DNA from: Brevibacillus choshinensis
GTDB taxonomy: Bacteria; Bacillota; Bacilli; Brevibacillales; Brevibacillaceae
NCBI RefSeq assembly: GCF_001420695.1
Contig: NZ_LJJB01000010.1
Span: 202,364 to 266,363 of the forward strand
Direction: 5' to 3'
DNA: 64,000 nucleotides
Made by a program: the position numbers and the translations under genes. The notes under the pieces were generated by a model, which did no database searches, was not told the DNA's origin, and was given only the letters and a program-made list of their open reading frames with translations. Position 1 is the stretch's first letter, and the number at the start of each line of letters is the position of its first letter. This document shows positions 1-8,505 of the stretch, in pieces.

Positions 1-867
1 GATCGGCAGACGTTCCTCTTCACAGACGCGCAGGAGCTCAAGGCGCCTTTTTTCAGTCATGAGCAAGCCTGTCGGGTTGTGGAAACAAGGAATCGTGTAG
101 AGAATATCCCCCTTCTTCTGCTTCTTTTGCGCAGTAATCGCACCAGGAAGCAACCCTTGCTTGTCCATCGGCAGACCTGACAGCTTCATCCCCGCTGACT
201 GAAACAGATGCAACGAGTACAAATAGGATGGTCTCTCTAACAGGACCGTGGATCCCCGGTGCAGTAGCCCAACCGAAATGAGCTGAAGCGCTTGCAATCC
301 CCCGGATACGATCAGAATCGAAGACGGTGAGGCGTCGATCCCAAATGTTTTGACATAGTCACTCAAGGCTTGGCGCAAAGGCAGAAACCCTCTTGGCTCT
401 TCGTAACCGAAAGTCCCCAGATTCTCTGTCACCCGTCGCAAGACACCCTTCATCGTCTCCAGCGGAAAAATGTCTGGAGATAATTCACCTTTGCTAAGCT
501 GGATGAAGCTCTGATTGGATTCGTCCCGATTTATTTCCTGAACCGCGGCCTGACTCGGCTTGTGATTGCCGGATTGTACATACTCATTCCAGTCGGGAGG
601 CGGATTGGTAGCAAGCAGCATCCACGTATTGTTGATTACGACTGTCCCCATCCCCATCTTTCCCTCGATCAGCCCGTCCGCCATCAGCTCTTCCAGCGCA
701 GTAATGACTGTGCTTCGATTGACTCCAAACATGGTAGCCAGTTCACGCTGGCTGGGTATGACACTTCCGATCGGCCATTCACCCGCGGAAATCTTCTCTT
801 TGATGTAGACGATAATCTGCTTGTATTTTGGCGGCTGTTTGACTGTTCCTGTCCCGTTTCTGCTCAT
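1..867 (-). CDS. MocR-type GntR/aminotransferase-like regulator, partial
   Basis: This is the N-terminal 289 residues of a MocR (PdxR-like) transcription factor; the gene continues beyond base 1. It starts at the ATG at 865-867. Residues about 12-75 form a GntR winged helix (SQRELATMFGVNRSTV is the recognition region). From about residue 115 the sequence becomes a fold-type I aminotransferase domain, with GYEEPRG and, close to the window edge, HNPTG. The pyridoxal-phosphate lysine would lie outside the window. MocR proteins usually sense PLP or an amino compound and often control a divergent gene. The divergent neighbour here is the DMT transporter 160 bp away, so control of that exporter is a reasonable inference, not shown by the sequence. 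Confidence 0.9.
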   Translation of the reverse strand, partial: MSRNGTGTVKQPPKYKQIIVYIKEKISAGEWPIGSVIPSQRELATMFGVNRSTVITALEELMADGLIEGKMGMGTVVINNTWMLLATNPPPDWNEYVQSGNHKPSQAAVQEINRDESNQSFIQLSKGELSPDIFPLETMKGVLRRVTENLGTFGYEEPRGFLPLRQALSDYVKTFGIDASPSSILIVSGGLQALQLISVGLLHRGSTVLLERPSYLYSLHLFQSAGMKLSGLPMDKQGLLPGAITAQKKQKKGDILYTIPCFHNPTGLLMTEKRRLELLRVCEEERLPI

Positions 868-1027
868 CTTCCTACATCCCCTCGTCGATCTGATCCTAGG
901 CTAAGTGGTTGGGTTTTGTTCTGTGCAACTGGTTGAAGCTATTTTATCAATTCGTCTTTAAGATGAAAACAACAGCTGTATGGCATCTGAAATCGGTTGG
1001 TTTTTCTCACAGAAAGGACAAGACGAT

Positions 1028-1951
1028 ATGAAGAAACAGTCTCAGCTTGGCGTAGTCATGGCTCAATTCATCTCCATCGTTATATGGGCTTCGGCATTTC
1101 CCGGGATCCGGGTGGGCCTGGAAGCGTATTCGCCCGATCAGCTCTCTTTGCTGCGTTTTCTCATCGGATCTGTGCTTCTTGTTATTTTTGCTATCTTCTT
1201 TCGTATCCGCATGCCTGAACCAAAGGATATTCCTGCCTTGTTGCTATTAGGCGGGTTAGGCTTTACTGTGTACCACGTTGCGCTGAACTACGGGGAGCAG
1301 ACGATTAGCGCAGGAGTTGCCAGTCTTTTTGTATCGACCACACCCCTCTTTGCTTCGATACTCGCTCTGCTGTTTTTTCGCGAACGGTTCGGGCTTCGCG
1401 GCTGGCTAGGCTCTATGCTCGGATTTATTGGAGTGACAATCAGCTCATTGGGAACCGGCGAACCTTTCCAATGGAATGGCGGAATATTCTTAATCCTCTT
1501 GGCTTCCTTTTCTGAGAGCCTCTACTTTGCCTTTCAGCGAAATTATGTAGAAAAATACGGTTTTCTCGCGTTTACCGCTTATACGATCTGGGGCGGAACC
1601 TTGTTCATGCTCTACTCCTTGCCTGGACTGGGAGAGGCCATCATCCAGGCACCGACAGAAGTCACCCTCAGTGTGCTCTACCTGGGTATTTTTCCTACGG
1701 TGATCGCTTATCTCGCGCTCGCGTACGTCACATCGAGAGTGGGTGCTTCAGAGGCAACCAGCTCCCTTTACCTGACGCCTGCGCTCGCATTTGGAATCGC
1801 GTGGATATGGCTCGGGGAAGTCCCCACTCTCCTGTCGATTGTCGGTGGCATCGTCACATTAGGCGGTGTTTTGCTCGCGACGATCCGAGTCGGCCTCCAA
1901 AATAGAAAGGAGAGGGAAGATCGGCCACTAGCTGACCAATCTTCCCTCTGA
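1028..1951 (+). CDS. DMT superfamily (EamA) transporter
   Basis: A 307-residue inner-membrane transporter with two EamA repeats and about ten hydrophobic helices, the normal length and layout for the drug/metabolite transporter superfamily. An in-frame ATG at 980 exists, but the ATG at 1028 follows AAAGGA with 8 nt spacing and removes a charged 16-residue extension, so 1028 is preferred. Motifs such as FPGIRVGLEAYSP near the N-terminus resemble other EamA exporters. The substrate cannot be read from sequence; many relatives export amino acids or metabolites. It is divergent from a MocR regulator, which probably regulates it. The last codons lie inside an 11-bp inverted repeat. Confidence 0.9.
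   Translation: MKKQSQLGVVMAQFISIVIWASAFPGIRVGLEAYSPDQLSLLRFLIGSVLLVIFAIFFRIRMPEPKDIPALLLLGGLGFTVYHVALNYGEQTISAGVASLFVSTTPLFASILALLFFRERFGLRGWLGSMLGFIGVTISSLGTGEPFQWNGGIFLILLASFSESLYFAFQRNYVEKYGFLAFTAYTIWGGTLFMLYSLPGLGEAIIQAPTEVTLSVLYLGIFPTVIAYLALAYVTSRVGASEATSSLYLTPALAFGIAWIWLGEVPTLLSIVGGIVTLGGVLLATIRVGLQNRKEREDRPLADQSSL
1911..1949 (-). terminator. Inverted repeat between convergent genes, probable terminator
   Basis: AGAGGGAAGAT at 1911-1921 pairs perfectly with ATCTTCCCTCT at 1939-1949 across a 17-nt loop. The repeat covers the 3' end of the DMT gene and lies just downstream of the convergent peptide transporter. On the minus strand it is followed by a moderately T-rich stretch, so it may end transcripts from the minus-strand gene. 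The U-tract is poor, hence moderate confidence. Confidence 0.5.
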
Positions 1952-1971
1952 GAACGACGCGAGATTTTCCT

Positions 1972-3348
1972 CTATTCCATCATCCGTTCCAGCTTTCTCG
2001 ACAGCATCAGCAGGATCAGCCCCATCACAATCGCCAAGAGCCCGATGAGACCAAATACTTCGAAGTAGCCCAGTGACTGCGTAAAAGCAGCCAGATAACC
2101 CCCGAGAATATTTGCCACTCCCGTACTCGCCAGCCAAACCCCCATCAGCAAGGACGCCAATTTAAGCGGAGCCAGCTTGCTCACCATTGACAACCCTACT
2201 GGAGAGAGGAAAAGCTCCCCTAACGTGTGGAGTAAATAAGTGACGATGATGAACATGATGTTGGACTGGGCGACGATGTTGTTTTCGTCACTTCCCGTTT
2301 GCAACACTGCTATGATCAACACCATATAGCCGAGGCCGAGCAAGATCATCCCGCATGACATTTTCACGGGAATACTCAGGTCCCCTCGCTTTGTAGATGC
2401 CAGCTTGATCCATAATGCAGACAGGACAGGCGCAAGTGCAACGATAAAGAATGGATTAAGCGATTGGAACCATGAGGTAGGCACTTCCCACCCAAAGAAA
2501 TGCTTGTCCACAAACTTGTCTGCGTACAAAGTCAGCGAGCTCCCCGCCTGTTCAAAACCAGCCCAGAAAAAAATAACGAAGCAAGTAATGATGACGATGA
2601 CCGCTGTTCGTTGCTTTTCTTTGGAGGTTAATGGTGCTTGAGAAACGTCTCCGCTGCCCTGATTGCCAGATGAAGCTCTGACCGTCACCTTGCCGATGTC
2701 ACCCAAGTAGCGATTTCCGATGCCGTTGTAGATCGCTTGTCCGATGATCATGCCGATCGCCGCAGCCAGAAAGCCATAGCGAAAACCAAAATGATCGACG
2801 CCATCCACCGTCGTCTTGAACAAATCCTCTGCCAAGTAACCACAAATCAATGGGGCAAAAAAAGCCCCGATGTTGATGCCCATGTAAAAGATAGTAAACG
2901 CCGCATCTTTTCTGCCTTCGTCGTTTGGATACAGCTCCCCTACAAGAGTTGAAATATTAGGCTTGAAAAAACCGTTCCCGATGATCAATAATGCCAATCC
3001 CATATAGAGCCCGGTTGTGTTCGTGACTGCAAACAGCATGAAATTACCCAAGGCCATTAAAATACCGCCAATGGTAATCGCGCGCCTTCTACCTATGTAT
3101 CGATCAGACAAATAGCCTCCTGCCAAAGGAGTAAAATAAACGGCACCAGTAAAGAAACCATAGATGCTCATCGCTGTGCTCTTCTCAAAACCGAGCCCAC
3201 CACTGATCAGCGCAGTGGTCAAATACAGCGTCAATAGTGCTCGCATGCCGTAATAGCTAAAGCGCTCCCACATTTCTGTGAAAAACAGCAAGTACAGCCC
3301 TGGCGGATGCCGAACCTTGCCTTGATGAGTTTGCCCTGATTCCGCCAA
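1972..3348 (-). CDS. POT family proton-coupled di/tripeptide transporter
   Basis: A 458-residue major-facilitator protein of the proton-dependent oligopeptide transporter family (DtpT-like), expected to import di- and tripeptides. The helix-1 motif EMWERFSYYGMRALL carries the ExxERFxYYG signature for proton coupling. The loop GGYLSDRYIGRRRAI follows, and about 12-14 membrane helices fill the rest. The start is a TTG at 3346-3348 preceded by GGGGAG at 9 nt; a nearby upstream ATG is in another frame. It is a single-gene unit convergent with the DMT gene. Substrate range is a family property and was not tested here. Confidence 0.93.
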   Translation of the reverse strand: MAESGQTHQGKVRHPPGLYLLFFTEMWERFSYYGMRALLTLYLTTALISGGLGFEKSTAMSIYGFFTGAVYFTPLAGGYLSDRYIGRRRAITIGGILMALGNFMLFAVTNTTGLYMGLALLIIGNGFFKPNISTLVGELYPNDEGRKDAAFTIFYMGINIGAFFAPLICGYLAEDLFKTTVDGVDHFGFRYGFLAAAIGMIIGQAIYNGIGNRYLGDIGKVTVRASSGNQGSGDVSQAPLTSKEKQRTAVIVIITCFVIFFWAGFEQAGSSLTLYADKFVDKHFFGWEVPTSWFQSLNPFFIVALAPVLSALWIKLASTKRGDLSIPVKMSCGMILLGLGYMVLIIAVLQTGSDENNIVAQSNIMFIIVTYLLHTLGELFLSPVGLSMVSKLAPLKLASLLMGVWLASTGVANILGGYLAAFTQSLGYFEVFGLIGLLAIVMGLILLMLSRKLERMME

Positions 3349-3437
3349 ATTTCATCGCTCCCCGCCACCAATAGTTATGAATGTCGCTTTCGTACGCCTC
3401 ATTTACTATTTGCCATCGCAGTCATTTTATTCCTCAC

Positions 3438-3476
3438 AACAAAACGCGGCCCGCTGGATGGGGACCGCGTTTTGTT
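3438..3476 (-). terminator. Intrinsic terminator after GH15-like gene
   Basis: AACAAAACGCGG (3438-3449) and CCGCGTTTTGTT (3465-3476) form a 12-bp stem with a 15-nt loop, 24 nt past the stop of the minus-strand glucosidase gene. The T-rich arms allow function in both directions. Confidence 0.8.
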
Positions 3477-3499
3477 TTTGCTTTACTGGGCGTATGGGT

Positions 3500-4591
3500 T
3501 TACGATTCCTCTAGCAGATGCAGCTCTGCTGCCAGTACGAGATACATGGCATGAGACCAGAGCAGTGGTACAGCCGGTTGTCCTTCACGCTCTACCCATG
3601 GCGGATAGGACGCTGGAGATAAAAGGTGAGCTTGCACTTGCTCTGGCAAACCAGCAGGTCGCCTCTGCGACGCAATCCATTCGAGGATGGTGTGTGCTTC
3701 AGTCCGTCTTTCTGTTTGCACGTAGTACCAGCCGAGCCATGCCGACAACAATAGCCATTGCCCTCCGCCGTAGTACGTATCTGCCGCATAACGGTGAACG
3801 CCCTGGCCAGAAAGAAGCTCACGTTCGATTGCTTCTACGGTTTTTACCATGACTGGATCCTCTACTTTTGCCAACCCGAACGGCAAGGATATCCACAGCA
3901 GACTGGCGTCCACAGCTGATTCGCCTAGCGATTTGATGAACTGGCCGTCTGCCGTTCCATTCGTAAAGACAAATTGGCGAATGCTCTCCCCTAATTGAGT
4001 GAGCTCTTCCTCACGTTCTGGTAGATGCTCTACCATCGCCTGAATCCCGCCATAGATAGCGGCCATCGTCGCTGGATGCTGACGGTCTCCCCATTCCTCC
4101 CAGCAATCGAAATTGGGAAGTTGCCAGCATGTTCGCAAGTAATCCAGTGTCAAAAGGATGGAAGGTCGAAGTTCCTGGACGAGCCCTTTGTCCCCGCTGA
4201 GTCGCACATGCTCGGATAGCCCCCACAGCCAGGTACCGTACCCATCGAGTTGAAAGCTGCCCCATTCACCTGCCACTTCTGCACCGTCCAGCGTATAACG
4301 TGTGTGCAAAAACAGCTCATTGCCCCCGCTCCTTTTTCCCGCTTGTACAGCTGCAATGGCATTCCGAGCTTTGTCCGCGTATCGCTGCACGACGCCATCA
4401 CACCATTGATAAAAACGACGCGCGCTGTCATGTTGCCCTGCACGATTCATCGCATACGCTGTAAATGTACCATCGCGCAGCCATGCATATTGATAAGGTC
4501 GAAAGGCAGGTGAAGCGATGTAGGCCCCGCTCTCTGCCTGATGCTGCAATATCATCCGGATGCTTTCCTCGATCAAGGGAGCAGTTGTCAT
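3500..4591 (-). CDS. GH15-like (glucoamylase-type) glycoside hydrolase
   Basis: A 363-residue protein resembling the (alpha/alpha)6-barrel catalytic domain of family 15 glucoamylases, which remove glucose from alpha-glucan ends. The early motif YQYAWLRDGTFTAYAMNRAG corresponds to the substrate-binding W-L-R-D segment of GH15, and CWEEWGDR has the acidic pair expected at the general-acid position. It is shorter than typical GH15 enzymes (600 or more residues) and lacks an N-terminal beta-sandwich and a signal peptide, so it is probably cytosolic. The start at 4591 follows AGGAGG with 8 nt spacing; an in-frame ATG at 4630 has a weaker site. The true substrate is unknown. It is a single gene with its own terminator. 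Confidence 0.75.
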   Translation of the reverse strand: MTTAPLIEESIRMILQHQAESGAYIASPAFRPYQYAWLRDGTFTAYAMNRAGQHDSARRFYQWCDGVVQRYADKARNAIAAVQAGKRSGGNELFLHTRYTLDGAEVAGEWGSFQLDGYGTWLWGLSEHVRLSGDKGLVQELRPSILLTLDYLRTCWQLPNFDCWEEWGDRQHPATMAAIYGGIQAMVEHLPEREEELTQLGESIRQFVFTNGTADGQFIKSLGESAVDASLLWISLPFGLAKVEDPVMVKTVEAIERELLSGQGVHRYAADTYYGGGQWLLLSAWLGWYYVQTERRTEAHTILEWIASQRRPAGLPEQVQAHLLSPASYPPWVEREGQPAVPLLWSHAMYLVLAAELHLLEES

Positions 4592-4719
4592 TCTTTTTCC
4601 CTCCTGTGAGACAAGCTTTGTCCAATTCATGATCTCACCTCACATCAAAAAGAAACCGCTTCCCCTAGCATATGCACTTCTCCCCCTCTGACGCAACTCT
4701 CCGTCTCAAGAGGAGTTCA

Positions 4720-4803
4720 TTAGAAAACTTAGCTACGCCAAGCCTTTGGCGGAGTCTTAGCTGCACTTATACTGGATAAGAATCTCATATATTCTTATCT
4801 GTA
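4720..4803 (+). repeat. 84-bp dispersed intergenic repeat, copy 1
   Basis: This non-coding 84-bp unit matches 5766-5849 at 76 of 84 positions and a longer, modified copy at 31511-31660. It begins TTAGAAAACT, contains AAGCCTTTGGCGGAG and TGCACTTATACTGGATAAGA, and ends ATTCTTATCTGTA. The last third forms a stem (GATAAGAAT with ATTCTTATC). Its right end abuts the U-tract of the suhB terminator. It looks like a small mobile or REP/MITE-type element; the class is unknown. Confidence 0.75.
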
Positions 4804-4837
4804 AAACAAAAACCTGCTGGAAGGTGCATCCAGCAGG
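4804..4837 (-). terminator. Intrinsic terminator of suhB
   Basis: CCTGCTGGA (4813-4821) pairs with TCCAGCAGG (4829-4837). On the minus strand the stem is followed by TTTTTGTTTT. It lies 12 nt past the end of the inositol-phosphatase gene. Confidence 0.93.
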
Positions 4838-4848
4838 TCTATTATCGT

Positions 4849-5670
4849 TTACGATCCCATTTCTGTACTGTCAGTCAAATTCAGGTAATGCTGCAGTTCT
4901 TCGTAAAATGCCGGATTGCAAGCCATCACACTGCTTTTTTGATCAAACGGCAGTGGAGTCCCCATCATCGTCGTGACTTTGCCGCCAGCTTCCTCGACGA
5001 TGATTCGTCCAGCGCCAAAATCCCAAGCGTTCAGGGACATACTCACATAGCCATCCAATCTGCCTGCAGCGACATAGGACATTTCCAGTGCTGCACTTCC
5101 TAGCAAACGCATTCCCCGCACTTTTCCTGCCAGCTTTTTGACGATCTGGTCAATGCCCATTTGTTCGGCGCGTTTATTCCAAAAAACGCTTGTACACAGA
5201 AGAGCTTCCTCCAGGGTCACTACCCTTTCCAGACGCAACGGACGTTCATTGAGAAAAGCTCCCTCGCCTTTCACGGCGTAGAAAAGCTCATCTCGGGAAG
5301 GGTCGTACACCACTCCAATAAGTCCTTCACCCTTGTGGTACACTGCTATGGACACGGAAAAGTTGATCTGCTGATGGACAAAGTTTGTGGTTCCATCAAT
5401 CGGATCGATGACCCACAGTGTATCACATTGATGGTAATCCCCTTTAAACGTGCTTTCTTCTCCCAATATCCCATGATTAGGGAAGCGCTCGAGGATCATA
5501 TGAATCACATGCTTCTCCACTTCTTTATCAACAGCAGTGACAAGGTCGGAGGCAGAAGTTTTGTATTCAACAGTAAACGGCTCTTTCATTCTCTTGAGAC
5601 TCAGTTCACCCGCAGATCGGGCGCATTGCAGAGCCAGCTCTTTTAGTTCCGCCAGTGATGGTTCTTGCAC
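4849..5670 (-). CDS. suhB: Inositol-1-monophosphatase family protein
   Basis: A 273-residue Mg-dependent phosphatase of the IMPase/SuhB family. The metal-binding motifs are all present: GEEST, WVIDPIDGTTNF (D-P-I-D-G-T) and, near the C-terminus, AWDFGAGRIIVEEAGG. Family members dephosphorylate inositol phosphate, related sugar phosphates or PAP, so the substrate is not fixed by sequence. The chosen start is the GTG at 5668-5670, which sits 8 nt after AGGTGG. An upstream in-frame GTG at 5682 has no room for a binding site. It is a single gene flanked on both sides by copies of the 84-bp repeat. Confidence 0.92.
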   Translation of the reverse strand: MQEPSLAELKELALQCARSAGELSLKRMKEPFTVEYKTSASDLVTAVDKEVEKHVIHMILERFPNHGILGEESTFKGDYHQCDTLWVIDPIDGTTNFVHQQINFSVSIAVYHKGEGLIGVVYDPSRDELFYAVKGEGAFLNERPLRLERVVTLEEALLCTSVFWNKRAEQMGIDQIVKKLAGKVRGMRLLGSAALEMSYVAAGRLDGYVSMSLNAWDFGAGRIIVEEAGGKVTTMMGTPLPFDQKSSVMACNPAFYEELQHYLNLTDSTEMGS

Positions 5671-5765
5671 GCATATCGCCACCTAAAACATGACTTTTTG
5701 TTTAGTGTACCATACTTTACCTGTGGTTACACCACACTGAAACAGGGGATGCATGCAGTCCCTCG

Positions 5766-5849
5766 TTAGAAAACTAGGCTACGCTAAGCCTTTGGCGGAG
5801 CCTTAGTTGCACTTATACTGGATAAGATTCTTATAAATTCTTATCTGTA
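5766..5849 (+). repeat. 84-bp dispersed intergenic repeat, copy 2
   Basis: Same length and orientation as copy 1 (eight substitutions, no gaps). It again lies immediately beyond the terminator of a minus-strand unit, here ybdD. The end-proximal stem is weaker (GATAAGA with TCTTATC), with substitutions in the loop. Confidence 0.75.
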
Positions 5850-5855
5850 CAAGGA

Positions 5856-5884
5856 AAAGAGGTCGGGGAGCGCCCGGCCTCTTT
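5856..5884 (-). terminator. Intrinsic terminator of cstA-ybdD
   Basis: AAAGAGG-x-CGGG pairs with CCCG-x-CCTCTTT in a 12-bp stem with one mismatch, about 20 nt after the ybdD stop. The U-tract on the minus strand (TTTTCCTTG) runs into repeat copy 2. Confidence 0.8.
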
Positions 5885-5902
5885 GTTGGGTTCAATCCTT
5901 TC

Positions 5903-6115
5903 CTAGCAGCACCGTGTGACGCCGCCTTTTTCGTAACGTTCCCGGAGTGCATACATGTAGTACTCCCGTTCCGTCATCGGAAAAATACCTGGCGCTGCAT
6001 GCGTCGCATACCAATGCTGTACATAACGATCGTAGTCCGGCATCCCGAAGATGGTCTTGATCGCGGAGCTCACGCCGCGTAGGGACTTTCGGATCGTTCT
6101 CCACTTGCGTCTCAT
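5903..6115 (-). CDS. ybdD: YbdD/YjiX family (DUF466) small protein
   Basis: A 70-residue basic, tyrosine-rich protein with the family core GMPDYDRYVQHW and MTEREYY, ending in a Cys-Cys pair. Homologues sit next to CstA/BtsT transporters; in Escherichia coli the partner YjiX or YbdD is needed for full pyruvate uptake by the transporter. Its ATG overlaps the cstA stop by four bases (ATGA), which implies translational coupling. The biochemical role of the small protein is not established, so calling it a transporter accessory is family knowledge plus context. Confidence 0.93.
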   Translation of the reverse strand: MRRKWRTIRKSLRGVSSAIKTIFGMPDYDRYVQHWYATHAAPGIFPMTEREYYMYALRERYEKGGVTRCC

Positions 6116-8202
6116 GCCACGTGGTGACCTTTCCCGTCGATGATGTTTCCTTTGGACTGGATATAAGGGGATTCATACAGCGGATATTGCTTGCCTCTCA
6201 AAATATTGATCCACAAGCGAGCGCCATCCAATATGATCCCGATCGTGATGACCATGAAGATCGCGCAGACGGCCGCGTCGATCTGGTCGTTCAAAATCAT
6301 CTTTTGCGCCGCTTCGATTGTTTTTACGCCTTTTGGCAATGTCCCTGCATCAAGCGCTTTTTGGAAGGCTTGCGCATGAGAGAGGAACCCGATTTTCGCA
6401 TCTGGATGGAACAGCTTTTGCCATCCAGCTGTCAATGTCGCTGCACTGAGCCAAGCCATAGGAACAAGTGTGACCCACGAGTACGCCGCCTTGCCCATCT
6501 TGAAGATGATCGTCGTCCCCACGGTAAAGGCGATCGCGGCAAGCATCTGATTGGCAATTCCAAAGAGCGGCCACAAGGTATAAATACCACCGAGCGGATC
6601 CATGACGCCCTGCAAGAGGAAGTAGCCCCATCCGATCGAGATGATCCCAGATCCGATCAGATTGCCTGGCAGCCAGTTCGTTTGCTTCATTTTCGGGAAG
6701 ATGTTACCGAGCATGTCTTGCACCATGAAACGCCCTACACGAGTACCCGCGTCGATCGTGGTGAGGATAAACACCGCTTCAAATAAGATCGCAAAGTGAT
6801 ACCAGAACGCCATAAGCGCTTTTCCGCCCAGTACACCTGAGAAAATGGTCGCCATCCCGATCGCCAGCGACGGCGCTCCTCCCGTACGGGAAAGGATCGT
6901 TTTCTCCTGAATGTCATTAGCCAGCGTCGTCAGCTGATCAGGCGTAACAGTAAAGCCCCAGCTCGATATCGTAGTAGCTGCAGCCGCTGCATCTGCACCG
7001 ATTACCGCACCCGGCGAGTTAATGGCAAAGTAGACGCCCGGCGTAAGTACGCAAGCAGCAATCATCGCCATGATGGCAACGCCAGATTCCATCAACATGC
7101 CGCCATACCCGATCAATGGTGCATGCGATTCTTTGGTGATCATCTTGGGTGTCGTTCCTGAGGAGACAAGAGCATGGAAACCGGAAACGGCACCGCAGGC
7201 AATCGTAATAAACAGGAAGGGGAACAGATTCCCCGCAAAGACTGGACCGGTACCGTCAATAAACTTGGTCAGCGCCGGCATGTGCAGCGGAGGTAGCGTC
7301 AGGATGATCCCGACCGCCAAAACCGCAATCGTACCAACTTTCAAGAACGAGCTCAAGTAATCACGTGGTGCCAGCAATAGCCAAACTGGCAATACCGATG
7401 CAATAAAGCCGTATACGATGATCATCCAGGCCAGTTGTACCTTAGTGAACGTAAAAGCAGGACCCCAAGTAGGCGATGCTGCTACTGCCTGACCCAGCCA
7501 AAGCGACAGGAACAAGAGGGCGAGCCCGATAATAGAGCCTTCCATGACCCGTCCTGGCCGAATGTAACGCATGTACAAGCCCATCAAGATCGCGATCGGC
7601 AGCGTCATGAATATCGTAAAGGTCGCCCATGGGGATTCCGCGAGAGCGTTTACAACTACCATCGCCAAAACAGCAATCAAAATGATCATAATCGCAATGA
7701 TACCCACTAGAGCAAGTGCTCCACCCACTGGACCAATCTCTTCTTTGGCGATCTGGCCCAACGTTTTACCATTACGCCTCATCGAACCGAATAGGATGAC
7801 AAAGTCCTGAACCGCTCCACCGATGACCACCCCTACGATGATCCACAGTGTTCCCGGCAAATATCCCATCTGGGCTGCCAGCGTCGGACCTACGAGTGGG
7901 CCCGCCCCCGCAATCGCGGCAAAGTGATGCCCAAACAAGATCCATTTGTTCGTCGGAACGAAATCCTTACCGTCGTTGTTCACTTCGGCAGGTGTTGCTC
8001 GGTTATCATCTAGACCCATGATTTTCTTTGCGATAAAACGGCTGTAAAAACGATAAGCGACGGCATAAGTGCAAAAAGCGGCTGTCAGCAACCAGAACGA
8101 GTTGACGGATTCACCACGAGTGAGCGCGATGATCCCAAAACCAACAGCGCCCAGTGCAGCAATCCCGCCCCAGATCAGGACTGAGAGAAACCATTTTCTC
8201 AT
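6112..8202 (-). CDS. cstA: CstA family carbon-starvation transporter (pyruvate/peptide)
   Basis: A 696-residue membrane protein with about 16-18 hydrophobic helices, the full CstA/BtsT length. Characteristic segments include NKWILFGHHFAAIAGAGPLVGP and the conserved FVSSGTTPK-like stretch LVSSGTTPKMI. E. coli CstA and BtsT act as pyruvate:proton symporters, and peptide use has also been attributed to CstA. The ATG at 8202 has AAGGAGG 8-9 nt upstream; the longer frame from 8235 lacks a site. It is followed by ybdD with a 4-base overlap. A cre-like site lies 140 bp upstream. In other bacteria LytST/BtsSR-type systems control such transporters, and a LytST pair lies 20 kb away. Confidence 0.95.
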   Translation of the reverse strand: MRKWFLSVLIWGGIAALGAVGFGIIALTRGESVNSFWLLTAAFCTYAVAYRFYSRFIAKKIMGLDDNRATPAEVNNDGKDFVPTNKWILFGHHFAAIAGAGPLVGPTLAAQMGYLPGTLWIIVGVVIGGAVQDFVILFGSMRRNGKTLGQIAKEEIGPVGGALALVGIIAIMIILIAVLAMVVVNALAESPWATFTIFMTLPIAILMGLYMRYIRPGRVMEGSIIGLALLFLSLWLGQAVAASPTWGPAFTFTKVQLAWMIIVYGFIASVLPVWLLLAPRDYLSSFLKVGTIAVLAVGIILTLPPLHMPALTKFIDGTGPVFAGNLFPFLFITIACGAVSGFHALVSSGTTPKMITKESHAPLIGYGGMLMESGVAIMAMIAACVLTPGVYFAINSPGAVIGADAAAAATTISSWGFTVTPDQLTTLANDIQEKTILSRTGGAPSLAIGMATIFSGVLGGKALMAFWYHFAILFEAVFILTTIDAGTRVGRFMVQDMLGNIFPKMKQTNWLPGNLIGSGIISIGWGYFLLQGVMDPLGGIYTLWPLFGIANQMLAAIAFTVGTTIIFKMGKAAYSWVTLVPMAWLSAATLTAGWQKLFHPDAKIGFLSHAQAFQKALDAGTLPKGVKTIEAAQKMILNDQIDAAVCAIFMVITIGIILDGARLWINILRGKQYPLYESPYIQSKGNIIDGKGHHVA

Positions 8203-8341
8203 TTGAGTCTCCTCCTTTTTCAATTTGTGACACATGCAGGCAAAATGCCTTCCTAGAACGTATCACAAGGAAAACTTCCTCAATATGGAAAATGGCTGAG
8301 CCGTACAAAATAAAACACGAATTGCACCATAGGCGCACGAA

Positions 8342-8355
8342 TGAAAGCGGATACA
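8342..8355 (+). promoter_or_regulatory. Candidate cre (CcpA) site upstream of cstA
   Basis: TGAAAGCGGATACA matches the Bacillus cre consensus TGWAANCGNTNWCA at 13 of 14 positions. It sits in the 303-bp gap between the divergent cstA and the DUF4832-like gene. Carbon catabolite control of cstA would fit its role. Binding is inferred from sequence only. I saw no other clear element in this gap. Confidence 0.45.
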
Positions 8356-8505
8356 ATTCCGCTAGCCTGAATAGGCCATTGTTTAGAAATTGTCTAGTTG
8401 TTTTCGCTATCATTACTTTGTTCTATGTCTTCCACGGTTTCTTTCACTGTATCGAAATAACGCACAGACCACTCGCTTGATTTCCAATCCTAACAGGGGG
8501 CATTC

